Source: JANXUC01 sp043782485
Lineage (GTDB): Bacteria > Acidobacteriota > Terriglobia > Terriglobales > Acidobacteriaceae
Direction of reading: 5' to 3'
DNA: 64,000 nt
NCBI GenBank assembly: GCA_043782485.1
Contig: JAYWAL010000048.1
Span: forward strand, 1 to 64,000
The notes beneath the pieces are model-generated. The model had not been told where the DNA came from. It searched no databases and was given only the letters and a program-made list of their open reading frames with translations. Below are positions 51,832 through 60,543 of the stretch, in pieces. Every line of letters starts with the position of its first letter. The first letter of the stretch is position 1. A program made the position numbers and the translations under genes.

Positions 51832-53370
51832 ATGGCTACCAATACCGTTTCCACGCCCGCAATCATGACTGGCGAAACGAACACCAAAGTCTATAAGAAC
51901 TTCATCGACGGCGAGTGGGTTGCCTCCACCTCCGGCCAGACCTTCGAAAACCGCAACCCCGCCGACACGCGCGACGTCGTAGGTATCTTTCAGCGCTCCG
52001 CCCAAGCCGATGTCGACGCCGCCGTCGACGCCGCCAAGCGCGCCTACGCCAAGTGGCGCCTCGTCCCCGCACCGCATCGCGCCGAAATCATTTTCCGCGC
52101 CTCCGAAATGCTGCTCTCGAAAAAAGAAGACTACTCCCGCGACATGACCCGAGAAATGGGCAAAGTCATCAAGGAAACCCGCGGCGACACCCAGGAAGCC
52201 ATCGACACCGGCTACTTCATGGCCGGAGAAGGCCGCCGCCTCTTCGGACCCACCGTCCCCTCCGAACTCAAAAACAAATTCGCCATGGCCATCCGCCAAC
52301 CTGTCGGCGTCTGCGGCATGATCGCGCCATGGAATTTCCCGATGGCGATTCCATCGTGGAAGATTTTCCCCGCATTAGTCTGCGGCAACACCTGCGTCAT
52401 CAAGCCCGCCGAAGACACGCCCCTTTCCACACTCAACTTCGTCCGCACACTAGCCGACGCGGGCGTGCCGAATGGCGTGATCAATATTGTCACCGGCTAC
52501 GGCCCCGAAGCCGGTATGCCAATTGTGGAACACAAAGATGTCCGCGCCATCTCCTTCACCGGCAGCAGCGAAACCGGCCGCCTCATCGGCCAAACCGCCG
52601 CCAAAAGCTTCAAGCACTGCTCGCTCGAACTCGGTGGCAAGAATCCCATGATCGTCCTCGAAGACGCCAACCTCGACCTCGCCATCGAAGGCGGACTCTG
52701 GGGAGCCTTCGGCACCACCGGCCAGCGCTGCACCGCCACCAGCCGCATCATTCTTCACAAAGACATTTACGCGGAATTCGTAAAACGTTTCGTCGAGCGC
52801 GCCCAAAAACTTAGGGTCGGCAACGGCCTCGATGAAAGCATCGAAATGGGCCCCGCCATCAACGAAAAACAACTCAAGCGCGACCTCAGCTACATCGAAA
52901 TCGGAAAAGCCGAAGGCGCCAAGCTCCTCGCCGGCGGCAACCGCATTGAAGACGGCGACCTCAAGCATGGTTACTTCGTCCAACCCACTGTCTTCGGCGA
53001 CGTGGCTCCGAAAATGCGTATCGCCCAGGAAGAAATCTTTGGCCCTGTCGTCAGCCTCATACCGTGCGACAGTTTCGAACACGGAATCGAAATCGCCAAC
53101 GACATCTCCTACGGCCTTTCGTCGTCGCTCTACACCCGCGACGTCAACCGCGCCTTCACCGCCATCCGCGACCTCGACGCTGGCATCACCTACGTCAACG
53201 CCCCCACCATCGGCGCGGAAGTCCATCTACCCTTCGGCGGCGTCAAGCAAACCGGCAACGGCCACCGCGAAGGCGGCCTCGGTGCCATCGACTTCTACAC
53301 CGAATGGAAGTCGGTCTACATCGACTACTCCGACAAGCTACAGAAGGCCCAAATCGACCGCGCCGACTGA
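51832..53370 (+). CDS. NAD(P)-dependent aldehyde dehydrogenase
   Basis: 512 aa from ATG 51832 (CAGGAGA upstream); a long in-frame extension to 51238 overlaps the divergent gene and is not used. ALDH superfamily: MIAPWNFPMAIPSWKIFPAL, cofactor loop ISFTGSSETGRLIG, general base Glu in SLELGGKNPMIV, nucleophile Cys in FGTTGQRCTATSRI, and EEIFGPVVSLI. The C-terminal VHLPFGGVKQTGNGHREGG resembles semialdehyde dehydrogenases (for example 2-oxoglutarate semialdehyde or aminoadipate semialdehyde types) but the substrate is not settled. Oxidises an aldehyde to an acid in the cytoplasm. Confidence 0.9.
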   Translation: MATNTVSTPAIMTGETNTKVYKNFIDGEWVASTSGQTFENRNPADTRDVVGIFQRSAQADVDAAVDAAKRAYAKWRLVPAPHRAEIIFRASEMLLSKKEDYSRDMTREMGKVIKETRGDTQEAIDTGYFMAGEGRRLFGPTVPSELKNKFAMAIRQPVGVCGMIAPWNFPMAIPSWKIFPALVCGNTCVIKPAEDTPLSTLNFVRTLADAGVPNGVINIVTGYGPEAGMPIVEHKDVRAISFTGSSETGRLIGQTAAKSFKHCSLELGGKNPMIVLEDANLDLAIEGGLWGAFGTTGQRCTATSRIILHKDIYAEFVKRFVERAQKLRVGNGLDESIEMGPAINEKQLKRDLSYIEIGKAEGAKLLAGGNRIEDGDLKHGYFVQPTVFGDVAPKMRIAQEEIFGPVVSLIPCDSFEHGIEIANDISYGLSSSLYTRDVNRAFTAIRDLDAGITYVNAPTIGAEVHLPFGGVKQTGNGHREGGLGAIDFYTEWKSVYIDYSDKLQKAQIDRAD

Positions 53371-53440
53371 GCAAACGATCGCGTGGCGGTGGCACCCCCG
53401 CCCGCGAGGCACATACGAAAGGACGATCCAAAAACCCAAG

Positions 53441-53462
53441 CGGCGGACCTCAGAGTCCGCCG
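53441..53462 (+). terminator. Hairpin downstream of the aldehyde dehydrogenase gene
   Basis: CGGCGGAC-CTCAGA-GTCCGCCG, perfect 8-bp stem followed by TTTGG. A weak T-run, so termination is probable but not strong. Confidence 0.5.
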
Positions 53463-53617
53463 TTTGGCAATTCGCTAACTAGAGTGTGTTTCATAAACGC
53501 ATCGTGTCAGGACACCGCTTCTCCAGCAGCTTGAAAAAATGCTCTAGCAACTGCCTTTGAGCGGCGCAGCACTCCAGAAAGTGCGTGAGAACTTCTCGCC
53601 AATGCCAGGCACGGTAG

Positions 53618-53637
53618 CACCGGGCCTCAGCCCGGTG
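53618..53637. repeat. Intergenic palindrome CACCGGGC-CTCA-GCCCGGTG
   Basis: Perfect 8-bp stem in the gene-free gap 53371-53758, followed by CCGAGGTGGCTTTAGCCCC and CGAGG. The combination looks like another family of dispersed acidobacterial intergenic repeat. No coding region is seen in this gap. Confidence 0.5.
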
Positions 53638-53758
53638 ACACAGCCCTAAAACCGAGGTGGCTTTAGCCCCCGAGGTAAGAGCTTGATCTGGGAAAGATGA
53701 CTTTTCAACAGCCGCATGCCGTCCGGCACCGCTTCCACAGCTATGGATGCAGCAAGCT

Positions 53759-54202
53759 CTAGTCGCTAGCAATCCGCGACTTCACTTCTTCCGGTATCCG
53801 ATCCCGCAAATGCGGCGGCAGCCGGTCATGCACCAGCCTCGCTCCCTGCATCGCCGCGCCCAGCATCACCACCGGCGCGGGCGTAGCCAGCATCAGAATC
53901 ATCCAGCCCACCGCGCACAACCCAAAGCCAAACAACGCCGCCAGTTCCAGAAGCAAAGCATGCCGCGGCGCAAAGTGGTAGGTAATGCCAAAAGCCAGCA
54001 AGAACACGAGCGCCGACGCCATCGTCAGCCCCAGCAGGGAAAAATCCACGATCCGGTGCAACTTGCGCCGACTCTGGCAGTGCTCGCACGCCGCGAAATG
54101 GCTCTCGAAGTCGCCCCGCATATCCGGCGCAATCCCGGAAATGTCATAGCGCCAACTGGCCAGAATGCTGCCCACAAATTTGTCGGTACACTGCGAAGTC
54201 AT
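53759..54202 (-). CDS. Membrane protein with zinc-finger-like N-terminus (anti-sigma-like)
   Basis: 147 aa. Residues ~1-45 end in a His-x3-Cys-x2-Cys motif (HFAACEHCQSRRKLHR), as in zf-HC2 / ZAS anti-sigma domains. Two to three membrane segments follow (FSLLGLTMASALVFLLAFGI, LLELAALFGFGLCAVGWMIL) and a charged C-terminus. No sigma factor gene is adjacent, so the anti-sigma role is uncertain. Lies 20 bp after the MBL gene on the same strand, so probably co-transcribed. Confidence 0.7.
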   Translation of the reverse strand: MTSQCTDKFVGSILASWRYDISGIAPDMRGDFESHFAACEHCQSRRKLHRIVDFSLLGLTMASALVFLLAFGITYHFAPRHALLLELAALFGFGLCAVGWMILMLATPAPVVMLGAAMQGARLVHDRLPPHLRDRIPEEVKSRIASD

Positions 54203-54222
54203 GGTTGTTAACAGTTGGCCGG

Positions 54223-55029
54223 TTAAAGCCGAATCGGAGCCAGCGGCTCCGGCTGCGTCGCTAGCAAAATACGATTCTGAAGAAGCAGGCTCGTATGCCG
54301 CTCCAGCGCCCGCTCCGCGGCCGTCCGCACCAGCTCGGGGTGGTTATTCTGTTCCGAAAGGTGCGCCAGAATCACATAGGCCGCGCTTCCATCATAGTCC
54401 GCCACCAGGAATTCCGCGAGTGCCTCATTCGAAAGGTGCCCCACCCGGCTCATCACCCGCTGCTTCACCACCCAGGGATAGGGCCCGTTGCGCAGCATCT
54501 CCAGATCATGATTCGATTCTATTAACAGAACATCCGACCCCCGCAAGTGGTGCTTCACGCTGGCCGGAAGATAGCCCAGGTCGGTCGCAATCGAAACCTT
54601 CACTCCATCCACCCGCATGGTGAACCCCACCGGGTCCACCGCATCGTGCGGAATCGTAAACGGCGTAATGCAGATATCGCCAACCTCAAAACTCCGCCCG
54701 GCCTCAAAAACTTCCAGCGAGTCCAGGCTACAGGGCTGCCCCTTCGAGTCCCGAGCCTCACGCTTCCACGCCTGGTGCGTCGCCCCGGTCATGTACACCG
54801 GAATGCAATATTTGTTGGCCAGCACGCGCAGCCCAGCCACATGGTCGCTGTGCTCATGCGTAATCAGGATGGCATCCAGCCCGCTCGGGTCTTCGCCCGA
54901 AGCCCGCAGCCGCCGCGTCAGTTCCTTGCAGGAAAGCCCCGCATCCACCAACACGCGCGTCGTCGCGCTCGCAATCAGCGCGCTATTGCCGCGACTCCCG
55001 CTCGCCAGCACGGTAACAGACGCTCCCAT
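54223..55029 (-). CDS. MBL-fold metallohydrolase (YycJ/WalJ-like)
   Basis: 268 aa. Begins VTVLASGSRGNSALIASATT, which matches the YycJ start; metal motif ILITHEHSDHVAGL; later TIPHDAVDPVGFTMRVDG, ATDLGYL, LIESNHDLEML and YVILAHLSEQNNHPE. The family are predicted 5'-3' exonucleases involved in DNA mismatch repair or cell-wall/DNA-replication coordination. First gene of a two-gene minus-strand unit. Confidence 0.9.
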   Translation of the reverse strand: MGASVTVLASGSRGNSALIASATTRVLVDAGLSCKELTRRLRASGEDPSGLDAILITHEHSDHVAGLRVLANKYCIPVYMTGATHQAWKREARDSKGQPCSLDSLEVFEAGRSFEVGDICITPFTIPHDAVDPVGFTMRVDGVKVSIATDLGYLPASVKHHLRGSDVLLIESNHDLEMLRNGPYPWVVKQRVMSRVGHLSNEALAEFLVADYDGSAAYVILAHLSEQNNHPELVRTAAERALERHTSLLLQNRILLATQPEPLAPIRL

Positions 55030-55164
55030 GCCCTGATACCACCCCCACCCGAGGATACCCCCATCCCCCTGTGGATTACAGTAGCTTTCTCGCCTCCACC
55101 CAGCCCGAAAGACCTACCCATCCCTGCGCCCTTGCCATGTAAACTAGCTCTCCCAGGAGCTTCC

Positions 55165-56340
55165 ATGCCATCCATCCGCCTCTCCGCCGCCCTATTGATC
55201 CTGCTGTTCGCCTCCCTCCCCTCGTTCGCCCAAAACGGTGACGACGATCATCACCACCATCGCATCCCCAAGCGCATCGTCGCCGACTACACTTCCGGAG
55301 CAAAATTCCTCAGCCCGCCCTACTCGGCCGCGCAAATTCCATATCGCAAACTCACCCACATCATCCATGCCGGAATTCCCTGGAACTCCGATGGCAGCCT
55401 CTCCATCGAAAACGGCTTTGTCGAGCCTGACCTCATCCAGAAAGCGCACGCTCACGGCGTCAAAGTCATGCTCCTTACCGGCGGAGACTTCGCCGCCATC
55501 GAAGCCAGCCCACAGGTCTTTGATAAGGTTCTGGCCAACCTGAAGCAGTTCGTCACCGCCAACAACTATGACGGCCTCGACGTCGATTGGGAGTTCCCTT
55601 CCGACGCCAACGACCGCAAGTTTTTCGTCACCCTCGCCAATCGCCTGCGGGAAACCTTCCCCAGCCCGCGTTACACGCTCTCCATCGATGTCGCACCCTG
55701 GAACCGCGAGTTTTATGCCCTCGACCTGCTCAAGGGCCCGCTCGACTTCTTCAACCTGATGGTTTACGACTGCGCTGGCCCGTGGACCAGCATGGCGCAC
55801 TTGAACTCGCCGATTTTCTGGGATCAGCGCGATCCTCATCCGGAGGAATGCGAACCCGCCGCCAGCGTCAAGCAAGCCGCCGAAATGTACCTGAAGCACG
55901 TTCCAGCCCGGCAACTGAACATGGGCACACCCTTCTACGGCTACGACTACACCAACGCCCCCGGCCTGTTCGGCGCCTGCCCCAACGCTCCCACCACGCC
56001 CGACGGCTTCTGTGACGACGCGGTACAAACCATGAACTACGGCCCAAACATCAAGCAGCTGATCAACCAGCAAGGCTGGGAGCGCCACTACGACACCAGG
56101 GCCTTAGTTCCATACTTGGTACGCTCTGACGGCGGCCCTGGCTTCATCACTTACGACGATGCCTTCTCCACCTACGCCCGCGTCCACTACTCCGATTGGG
56201 ACCTGGGCCTGGGCGGGACGTTCATGTGGTCGCTCGATGCCGACTACGACGGCCATTCGCAAGACCTGCTCGACGCCATGTACCAAGCCACCGTGGACGG
56301 CAAGCACCCGGACAGCAAGCACCCGGACGGCCGGCACTAA
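55165..56340 (+). CDS. Exported GH18-family glycoside hydrolase (chitinase-like)
   Basis: 391 aa from ATG 55165 (CAGGAG six bases upstream). Signal peptide LSAALLILLFASLPSFAQ, a natural DDDHHHH cluster, then a TIM barrel with the GH18 catalytic motif DGLDVDWEFPSD (acid Glu present), SIDVAPWN, NLMVYDCAGPW and a C-terminal GGTFMWSLDADY strand. The tail repeats KHPDSKHPDGRH. Should cleave beta-1,4-GlcNAc polymers (chitin) or related glycans outside the inner membrane. Confidence 0.92.
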   Translation: MPSIRLSAALLILLFASLPSFAQNGDDDHHHHRIPKRIVADYTSGAKFLSPPYSAAQIPYRKLTHIIHAGIPWNSDGSLSIENGFVEPDLIQKAHAHGVKVMLLTGGDFAAIEASPQVFDKVLANLKQFVTANNYDGLDVDWEFPSDANDRKFFVTLANRLRETFPSPRYTLSIDVAPWNREFYALDLLKGPLDFFNLMVYDCAGPWTSMAHLNSPIFWDQRDPHPEECEPAASVKQAAEMYLKHVPARQLNMGTPFYGYDYTNAPGLFGACPNAPTTPDGFCDDAVQTMNYGPNIKQLINQQGWERHYDTRALVPYLVRSDGGPGFITYDDAFSTYARVHYSDWDLGLGGTFMWSLDADYDGHSQDLLDAMYQATVDGKHPDSKHPDGRH

Positions 56341-56371
56341 GAGCGCACCAGCTCGCGACGAGCCGATGGAG

Positions 56372-56393
56372 GCACGGGCGTCCCCGCCCGTGC
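56372..56393. repeat. Palindromic repeat, GCACGGGCG family, copy 3
   Basis: GCACGGGCG-TCCC-CGCCCGTGC, 31 bp after the GH18 stop. Forms an inverted pair with the copy at 56450. Confidence 0.75.
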
Positions 56394-56449
56394 GGTTTTG
56401 CCTTAGTTTCGCCTGAAGTTCCGCTTTGTACTTGAGCTGCACCGTAGCC

Positions 56450-56471
56450 GCACGGGCGGGGACGCCCGTGC
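56450..56471. repeat. Palindromic repeat, GCACGGGCG family, copy 4
   Basis: GCACGGGCG-GGGA-CGCCCGTGC, in opposite orientation to copy 3 and 56 bp from it. The pair could form a two-hairpin (BIME-like) structure. Confidence 0.75.
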
Positions 56472-56577
56472 CCCCCATCAGTTCCCTCTGATGCAATATC
56501 GGCTCCGGCGCCTTCGCACCTCTAATCCAAACAACCAGAAACACGAAAAGCGCAGATCCCGGAAGGGCTGCGCCTGG

Positions 56578-56602
56578 TAAGAGTAACTTTTTTCTACTCT
56601 TA
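56578..56602. promoter_or_regulatory. Palindrome in an AT-rich block, possible operator
   Basis: TAAGAGTA (56578-56585) pairs perfectly with TACTCTTA (56595-56602) across ACTTTTTTC. Immediately after, AGTATA and TATACT form a second, looser pair about 20 bp apart. The block 56578-56670 is far more AT-rich than its surroundings. May be a promoter/operator for something starting here, in either direction. Confidence 0.4.
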
Positions 56603-56607
56603 AGTTT

Positions 56608-56975
56608 AGTATAGCACTGTCAAGGGGGTGGATTATACTTTTTCTTTCAACTTTTTTCTGTTTGGAATGAAGAACTTACAAGGAAAATGCCCCTCCAGGG
56701 GGCTTGACAAGGTTTTTCCGCGGCGAGAACCAGGCGCCAAAATTGACGGTCAAACTGCAAATGTTTGCACATTGGCTGGGCGTGACCTTGCTAGGAGACA
56801 GCCTCAACCGGGACGTCAAACATCGTGGCGCTCTCCGCCGCAGCGGCATACCGAAGCCGGAGCACTGTGGGAAGAACCGCCGGTGACAAAAGTGCCAGTT
56901 CCTCTCGAGCGACCCGGCACTTTGGTTTAACGTTGCGGCCGTTGCCTAGGCACCCGCCTGAGGGCTTTTTTCTTT
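56608..56975 (+). other. Unexplained gene-free stretch, possible non-coding RNA or decayed gene
   Basis: No convincing CDS is seen. Short frames exist (for example from TTG 56704, about 60 codons), but none has a known motif. Structure: AAAGTGCC and GGCACTTT pair near 56890-56925, and GGCACCCGCC..GGGC followed by TTTTTTC at 56950-56973 could end a plus-strand transcript. The fragment sits between GH18 and the DUF4365 cassette. Whether it is an RNA, a leader of the cassette or debris cannot be decided. Confidence 0.3.
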
Positions 56976-57015
56976 GCGGTCGATAGTGTAGTGTGTGAGT
57001 CTGTTGAAATAAAAG

Positions 57016-57528
57016 ATGTCACCACTTTCTGAGCTTGGTATGGCAAGCACAGCGCAGCAGGAATGCTTCGGCGACGCTTTCTTGTTAGCTGTGGCTGGCG
57101 TTGCGGGATGCGCGGTATCTCCCAGACGCCCGGACGACGATAGTATCGACTGGACGCTTTCCTGCCGTCTCTCTCAGCGTCCCAAACTAGTTGTTCAAAT
57201 GAAAACCACCACCACGCTGGAAGGCGATAGTGGTGCGTTTCATTACCCATTGAAGCGCAAAAACTATGACGATCTCATCCTTGACGACGTTCTCTCACCG
57301 CGCATTTTGGTCCTGGTGATTTTGCCGCGCAGTATCGACGAGTGGCTGACAACCACTCCGGAGCAATTCGCCTTACGGACCTGCGCATATTGGGTCTCTC
57401 TAGCCGGTTGGCCGACTACCGAAAACGCCACAACTGTAACCGTCTCTGTCCCACAAGCGAATCTGTTCTCCGTCGAGGCGTTAACGAAAATGATGCATCA
57501 TATAAATAGCGAAGGGAGGTTGCCATGA
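57016..57528 (+). CDS. DUF4365 protein (PD-(D/E)xK nuclease-like fold)
   Basis: 170 aa; start ATG 57016 or 57040. Matches the DUF4365 pattern: VSPRRPDDDSIDWTLSCRLS (acidic site), PKLVVQMKTTTTL (QxK motif), YPLKRKNYDDLILDDVLSPR, ILVLVILPRSIDEWL, CAYWVSLAGWPTTENATTVT and VPQANLFSVEALTKMMHHI. An Asp followed by Gln-x-Lys fits a PD-(D/E)xK-type core, so a nuclease-like role is plausible. The stop overlaps the next gene (ATGA), giving a two-gene cassette. The family is often seen in accessory genes; a defence function is inference. Confidence 0.7.
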   Translation: MSPLSELGMASTAQQECFGDAFLLAVAGVAGCAVSPRRPDDDSIDWTLSCRLSQRPKLVVQMKTTTTLEGDSGAFHYPLKRKNYDDLILDDVLSPRILVLVILPRSIDEWLTTTPEQFALRTCAYWVSLAGWPTTENATTVTVSVPQANLFSVEALTKMMHHINSEGRLP

Positions 57529-58682
57529 GGGTAGCTGTGCAGGACAAGACAACGCTGCGGGCGATTAAGCCCTTGGAGATGGCCGCGTATTTGCATGCGA
57601 ACGGCTGGCGACAAGAGGCTGATCGCGTTGGAAAGGGCAGTCTTTGGATCCTGAAGACCGAATCAGGAGTTGAGTTTGATCTAACGCTACCCGCTCGGCG
57701 CGAACTTGGGGACTACGAACTGCGGATGGCCGAGGTCCTGAGCACCCTTGCGGACGCGGAACAACGTTCGCAACTCGATGTGCTTCGCGATCTGCAGACG
57801 ACGACCGCCGATTTGATCCGAGTCCGGGCACCCAGCGGAAATGCGGAGAGCGGTACCCTGCCATTCAATGAAGCCGTATCGTTCGTGGAGCGTAGTCGCG
57901 ACATGATGCTCGCCGCCGCTTGCGCTGCGATCAAGAAGCAACCTGTCTATGCCAAGCGAAAAGCACAGCAGGCAATGGACTATCTACAACAGATCCGGAT
58001 GGGTCAGACGGAACGCGGCAGCTATGTGCTGACCATACTTTCGCCGATTGTGCCGGAATTGAGGCCGTCACAGGAGCCGCTTCTGCCATCGGAACCTGAA
58101 ATCCCTTATGAGCGCCGGGTTATCCAAACCCTAGTCGAGTCCTTGACAGCTCTGAATGAGGCTGCTCGGGAAGCGGCGGCACGAGGGAATATGAAGCCAT
58201 TTCAAGATGCAGTAGGTCGAGGTGTATCCGCCAATCTGTGTGACGCTGTGGTGGGGCTCTCGGCGGTCAGTCCTGGGGAAGGACTTGAAGTCCAGGTCTC
58301 CTGGTCGCGGACACGACCGGTTGATGCCAAAACGGTGGGACGAGTATTGCTTGGGGTTGATGCCATGCCACTAATCGAGGCCGCCGCTATACAATTTCGA
58401 GAGACTGCGCCGTCCGACGACGTAGAAATGGTCGGGATCGTAACGCACTTGAAGCGCGGCGAAACTGAGAAGATCGGGGAAGTTACGATTACCGGAATTG
58501 TCGAGGGACAGATTCGCAAGGCAAGACTGCAGCTTGGCGAGGATGACTACGCCAAGGCGGTTCGCGCGCATCGGGATCGGCAGACCGTGACTTGCGCGGG
58601 CGACTTAACCAAAGAGGGACTCGGGTACTGGCTTCGCAATCCGCGCCGCTTCACGCTCGCCCTGGAGGACGATGTTCCGTGA
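57525..58682 (+). CDS. Hypothetical protein, partner of the DUF4365 protein
   Basis: 385 aa, not recognised. Three parts can be seen: an N-terminal ~1-65 segment (LEMAAYLHANGWRQEADRVG, GSLWILKTESGVEFDLTLPA); a helical middle (~70-240: AEVLSTLADAEQRSQLDVLR, SFVERSRDMMLAAACAAIKK); and a C-terminal beta-rich part (~300-380: VEMVGIVTHLKRGETEKIG, VEGQIRKARLQLGEDDYAKA, TVTCAGDLTKEGLGYWL) resembling an OB-like domain. No membrane segment or signal. Overlaps the DUF4365 gene by 4 bp and ends 46 bp before serS, so expression may run into serS. Confidence 0.7.
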   Translation: MRVAVQDKTTLRAIKPLEMAAYLHANGWRQEADRVGKGSLWILKTESGVEFDLTLPARRELGDYELRMAEVLSTLADAEQRSQLDVLRDLQTTTADLIRVRAPSGNAESGTLPFNEAVSFVERSRDMMLAAACAAIKKQPVYAKRKAQQAMDYLQQIRMGQTERGSYVLTILSPIVPELRPSQEPLLPSEPEIPYERRVIQTLVESLTALNEAAREAAARGNMKPFQDAVGRGVSANLCDAVVGLSAVSPGEGLEVQVSWSRTRPVDAKTVGRVLLGVDAMPLIEAAAIQFRETAPSDDVEMVGIVTHLKRGETEKIGEVTITGIVEGQIRKARLQLGEDDYAKAVRAHRDRQTVTCAGDLTKEGLGYWLRNPRRFTLALEDDVP

Positions 58683-58728
58683 CGCGGACGAAAACACTGC
58701 CCCCCTCTCCGGTAAACTAAAGTCTCCC

Positions 58729-60045
58729 ATGCTTGATCTAGCCTTTGTACGAGATAACCTGTCGCTGCTCGAGGAAAAGCTTCGCCAGCGCGGTATGGAC
58801 CCGGCTGAGGCCCTGAAGGACTTCCGCGAAATTGACACGCAGCGCCGTCAGGCCATTACCCAGATGGAGACGCTCAAGGCTGAGCGCAATCGCGCTTCCG
58901 AGGACATTGGCCGCCTGATGAAGAGTGGCCCGGACGGGGCGGCGCGGGTGGAACAAATCAAAGAACAAACCAAAGCCCTGCGCGAGAAGTCGCAGGAACT
59001 GGAAAGGGCAGCGGAAGAGCAAGATGCCCGGCTGCGGCAGATTCTGACCAACATTCCCAACGTGCCGCACGCCTCGGTGCCTGTGGGCAGCGGGGCTGAG
59101 GGCAACGTGGAAGTCCGGCGCTGGGGTTCGCCTCCGAAGCTGGATTTCACCGCCAAGCCGCACTGGGAGCTGGGCGAACAGCTAGGCGTACTTGATATGG
59201 AACGGGCAACCAAGCTCACCGGGGCGCGCTTTGCCGTCTATTGGGATCTTGGAGCCAAGCTGGAACGGGCGCTTGCGAACTTCATGCTCGACCTGCATAC
59301 CCGCGAGCACGGCTACACAGAGGTGTTGCCGCCGTATCTGGTGAATTCCGATTCGATGTATGGAACCGGACAGCTGCCCAAGTTTGCCGCGGACTTATTC
59401 CGAGTTCCTCACGGGGACCCCTCAGGAAAAAATGACCTCTGGCTCATCCCCACCGCCGAAGTGCCCGTAACGAATCTCTATCGTGGTGAAACGCTCGCCG
59501 CCGCGCGTCTGCCCGTCTGCCTGACGGCCTACACCCCCTGCTTCCGCAGTGAAGCCGGATCGTATGGCAAAGATGTGAGAGGCATCATTCGCCAGCATCA
59601 GTTTCAAAAAGTGGAGCTGGTGAAGTTCGCCCATCCCGAGCGTTCCTATGAAGAACTTGAACGGCTCACCGCGAATGCTGAAATGGTTCTGCAAAAGCTG
59701 GGCCTGCACTACCGCGTGATGGCGCTCTGCACGGGCGACATGGGCTTTTCGTCTTCGAAGACTTACGATATTGAGGTTTGGCTCCCCGGCCAGCAGGTGT
59801 TCCGAGAGATTTCCTCGTGTTCCAACTTCGAGTCGTTCCAGGCCCGCCGGGCCAACATTCGCTTTAAGCCCGAAGGCAAGGGCAAGAGCGAATTCGTCCA
59901 CACGCTCAATGGCAGCGCCCTGGCCGTGGGCCGCACCTGGCTGGCGGTTCTCGAGAACTACCAGCAGGCTGACGGAAGCGTTATTATTCCAGAAGTGCTT
60001 CGTCCCTACATGGGAGCCGAGCGCATCACACCCAAAAAGTTTTAG
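58729..60045 (+). CDS. serS: Seryl-tRNA synthetase
   Basis: 438 aa from ATG 58729 (MLDLAFVRDNLSLLEEKLRQ); an upstream in-frame start overlaps the previous gene. N-terminal long antiparallel coiled coil (~30-100) for tRNA-Ser binding; class II catalytic core with motif 2 (FRSEAGSYGKDVRGIIRQHQ), the TAEVPVTN ATP/serine segment and motif 3 (NGSALAVGRTWLAVLENYQQ). Essential cytoplasmic enzyme. A housekeeping gene next to the accessory cassette; its own promoter may lie inside the cassette's end. Confidence 0.97.
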   Translation: MLDLAFVRDNLSLLEEKLRQRGMDPAEALKDFREIDTQRRQAITQMETLKAERNRASEDIGRLMKSGPDGAARVEQIKEQTKALREKSQELERAAEEQDARLRQILTNIPNVPHASVPVGSGAEGNVEVRRWGSPPKLDFTAKPHWELGEQLGVLDMERATKLTGARFAVYWDLGAKLERALANFMLDLHTREHGYTEVLPPYLVNSDSMYGTGQLPKFAADLFRVPHGDPSGKNDLWLIPTAEVPVTNLYRGETLAAARLPVCLTAYTPCFRSEAGSYGKDVRGIIRQHQFQKVELVKFAHPERSYEELERLTANAEMVLQKLGLHYRVMALCTGDMGFSSSKTYDIEVWLPGQQVFREISSCSNFESFQARRANIRFKPEGKGKSEFVHTLNGSALAVGRTWLAVLENYQQADGSVIIPEVLRPYMGAERITPKKF

Positions 60046-60139
60046 GCGAAAGTTTTAGAATTGCAGAGAAGTTTTCCGGAGACTACACTTGGAGCGCGTT
60101 GACAATCTGGCCACGCTACCGCTCGCTCCCCCTCAGCCG

Positions 60140-60511
60140 ATGAACTCCATCTGGCGCACAATCCGCGGCTACATCTGGTGGAGTCATGAGCGGGGCAGTT
60201 TGCACTATGACATCATGGTCACGCTGATTTTGGTGTTCGTATTTTTTTCCCCGTTGCTCATTAATTTCAATGACAAACCGATTGAGCGGAATCCGCACTC
60301 GACTGGTGTGATGGTGACGCCGGACGGGGCCGGTGGCCTGGTGTATTCCATTGCGGCCGCGGCCATTTCCGGAACCAAGGACTCCGACGTGCGGGACTCG
60401 TTGCGGCGGGTGATTGAGCCCATTGCCGGGGAGATCAGCATTACCAAGTACGAAGCGGTCCGCGACGCCGCCGGACGCATCCAATCGTATAAGGTTTGGG
60501 TGGTTCGCTAG
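60140..60511 (+). CDS. Small membrane-anchored hypothetical protein
   Basis: 123 aa from ATG 60140 (MNSIWRTIRGYIWWSHERGS); a TTG at 60089 with GGAG upstream would give 140 aa. One membrane helix (DIMVTLILVFVFFSPLLINF) and a ~80-residue periplasmic domain. Topology resembles ExbD-like proteins but the ExbD signature is not present. Lies 32 bp before the LolA-like gene, so probably co-transcribed with it; may help lipoprotein or envelope assembly. Confidence 0.7.
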   Translation: MNSIWRTIRGYIWWSHERGSLHYDIMVTLILVFVFFSPLLINFNDKPIERNPHSTGVMVTPDGAGGLVYSIAAAAISGTKDSDVRDSLRRVIEPIAGEISITKYEAVRDAAGRIQSYKVWVVR

Positions 60512-60543
60512 CCCAGGCCCGTACCTGTAACTCCGGAGAAATC

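Noticed and set aside
55205..55260. His-tag-like DDDHHHH in the GH18 protein, possible vector contamination
   Set aside because: It sits in natural sequence after a signal peptide, with varied codons and a continuous native reading frame.
56704..56886. 60-codon frame from TTG (MTRFFRGENQAPKLTVKLQM)
   Set aside because: No ribosome-binding site, no known motif and a competing overlapping frame; left as unexplained rather than called a gene.
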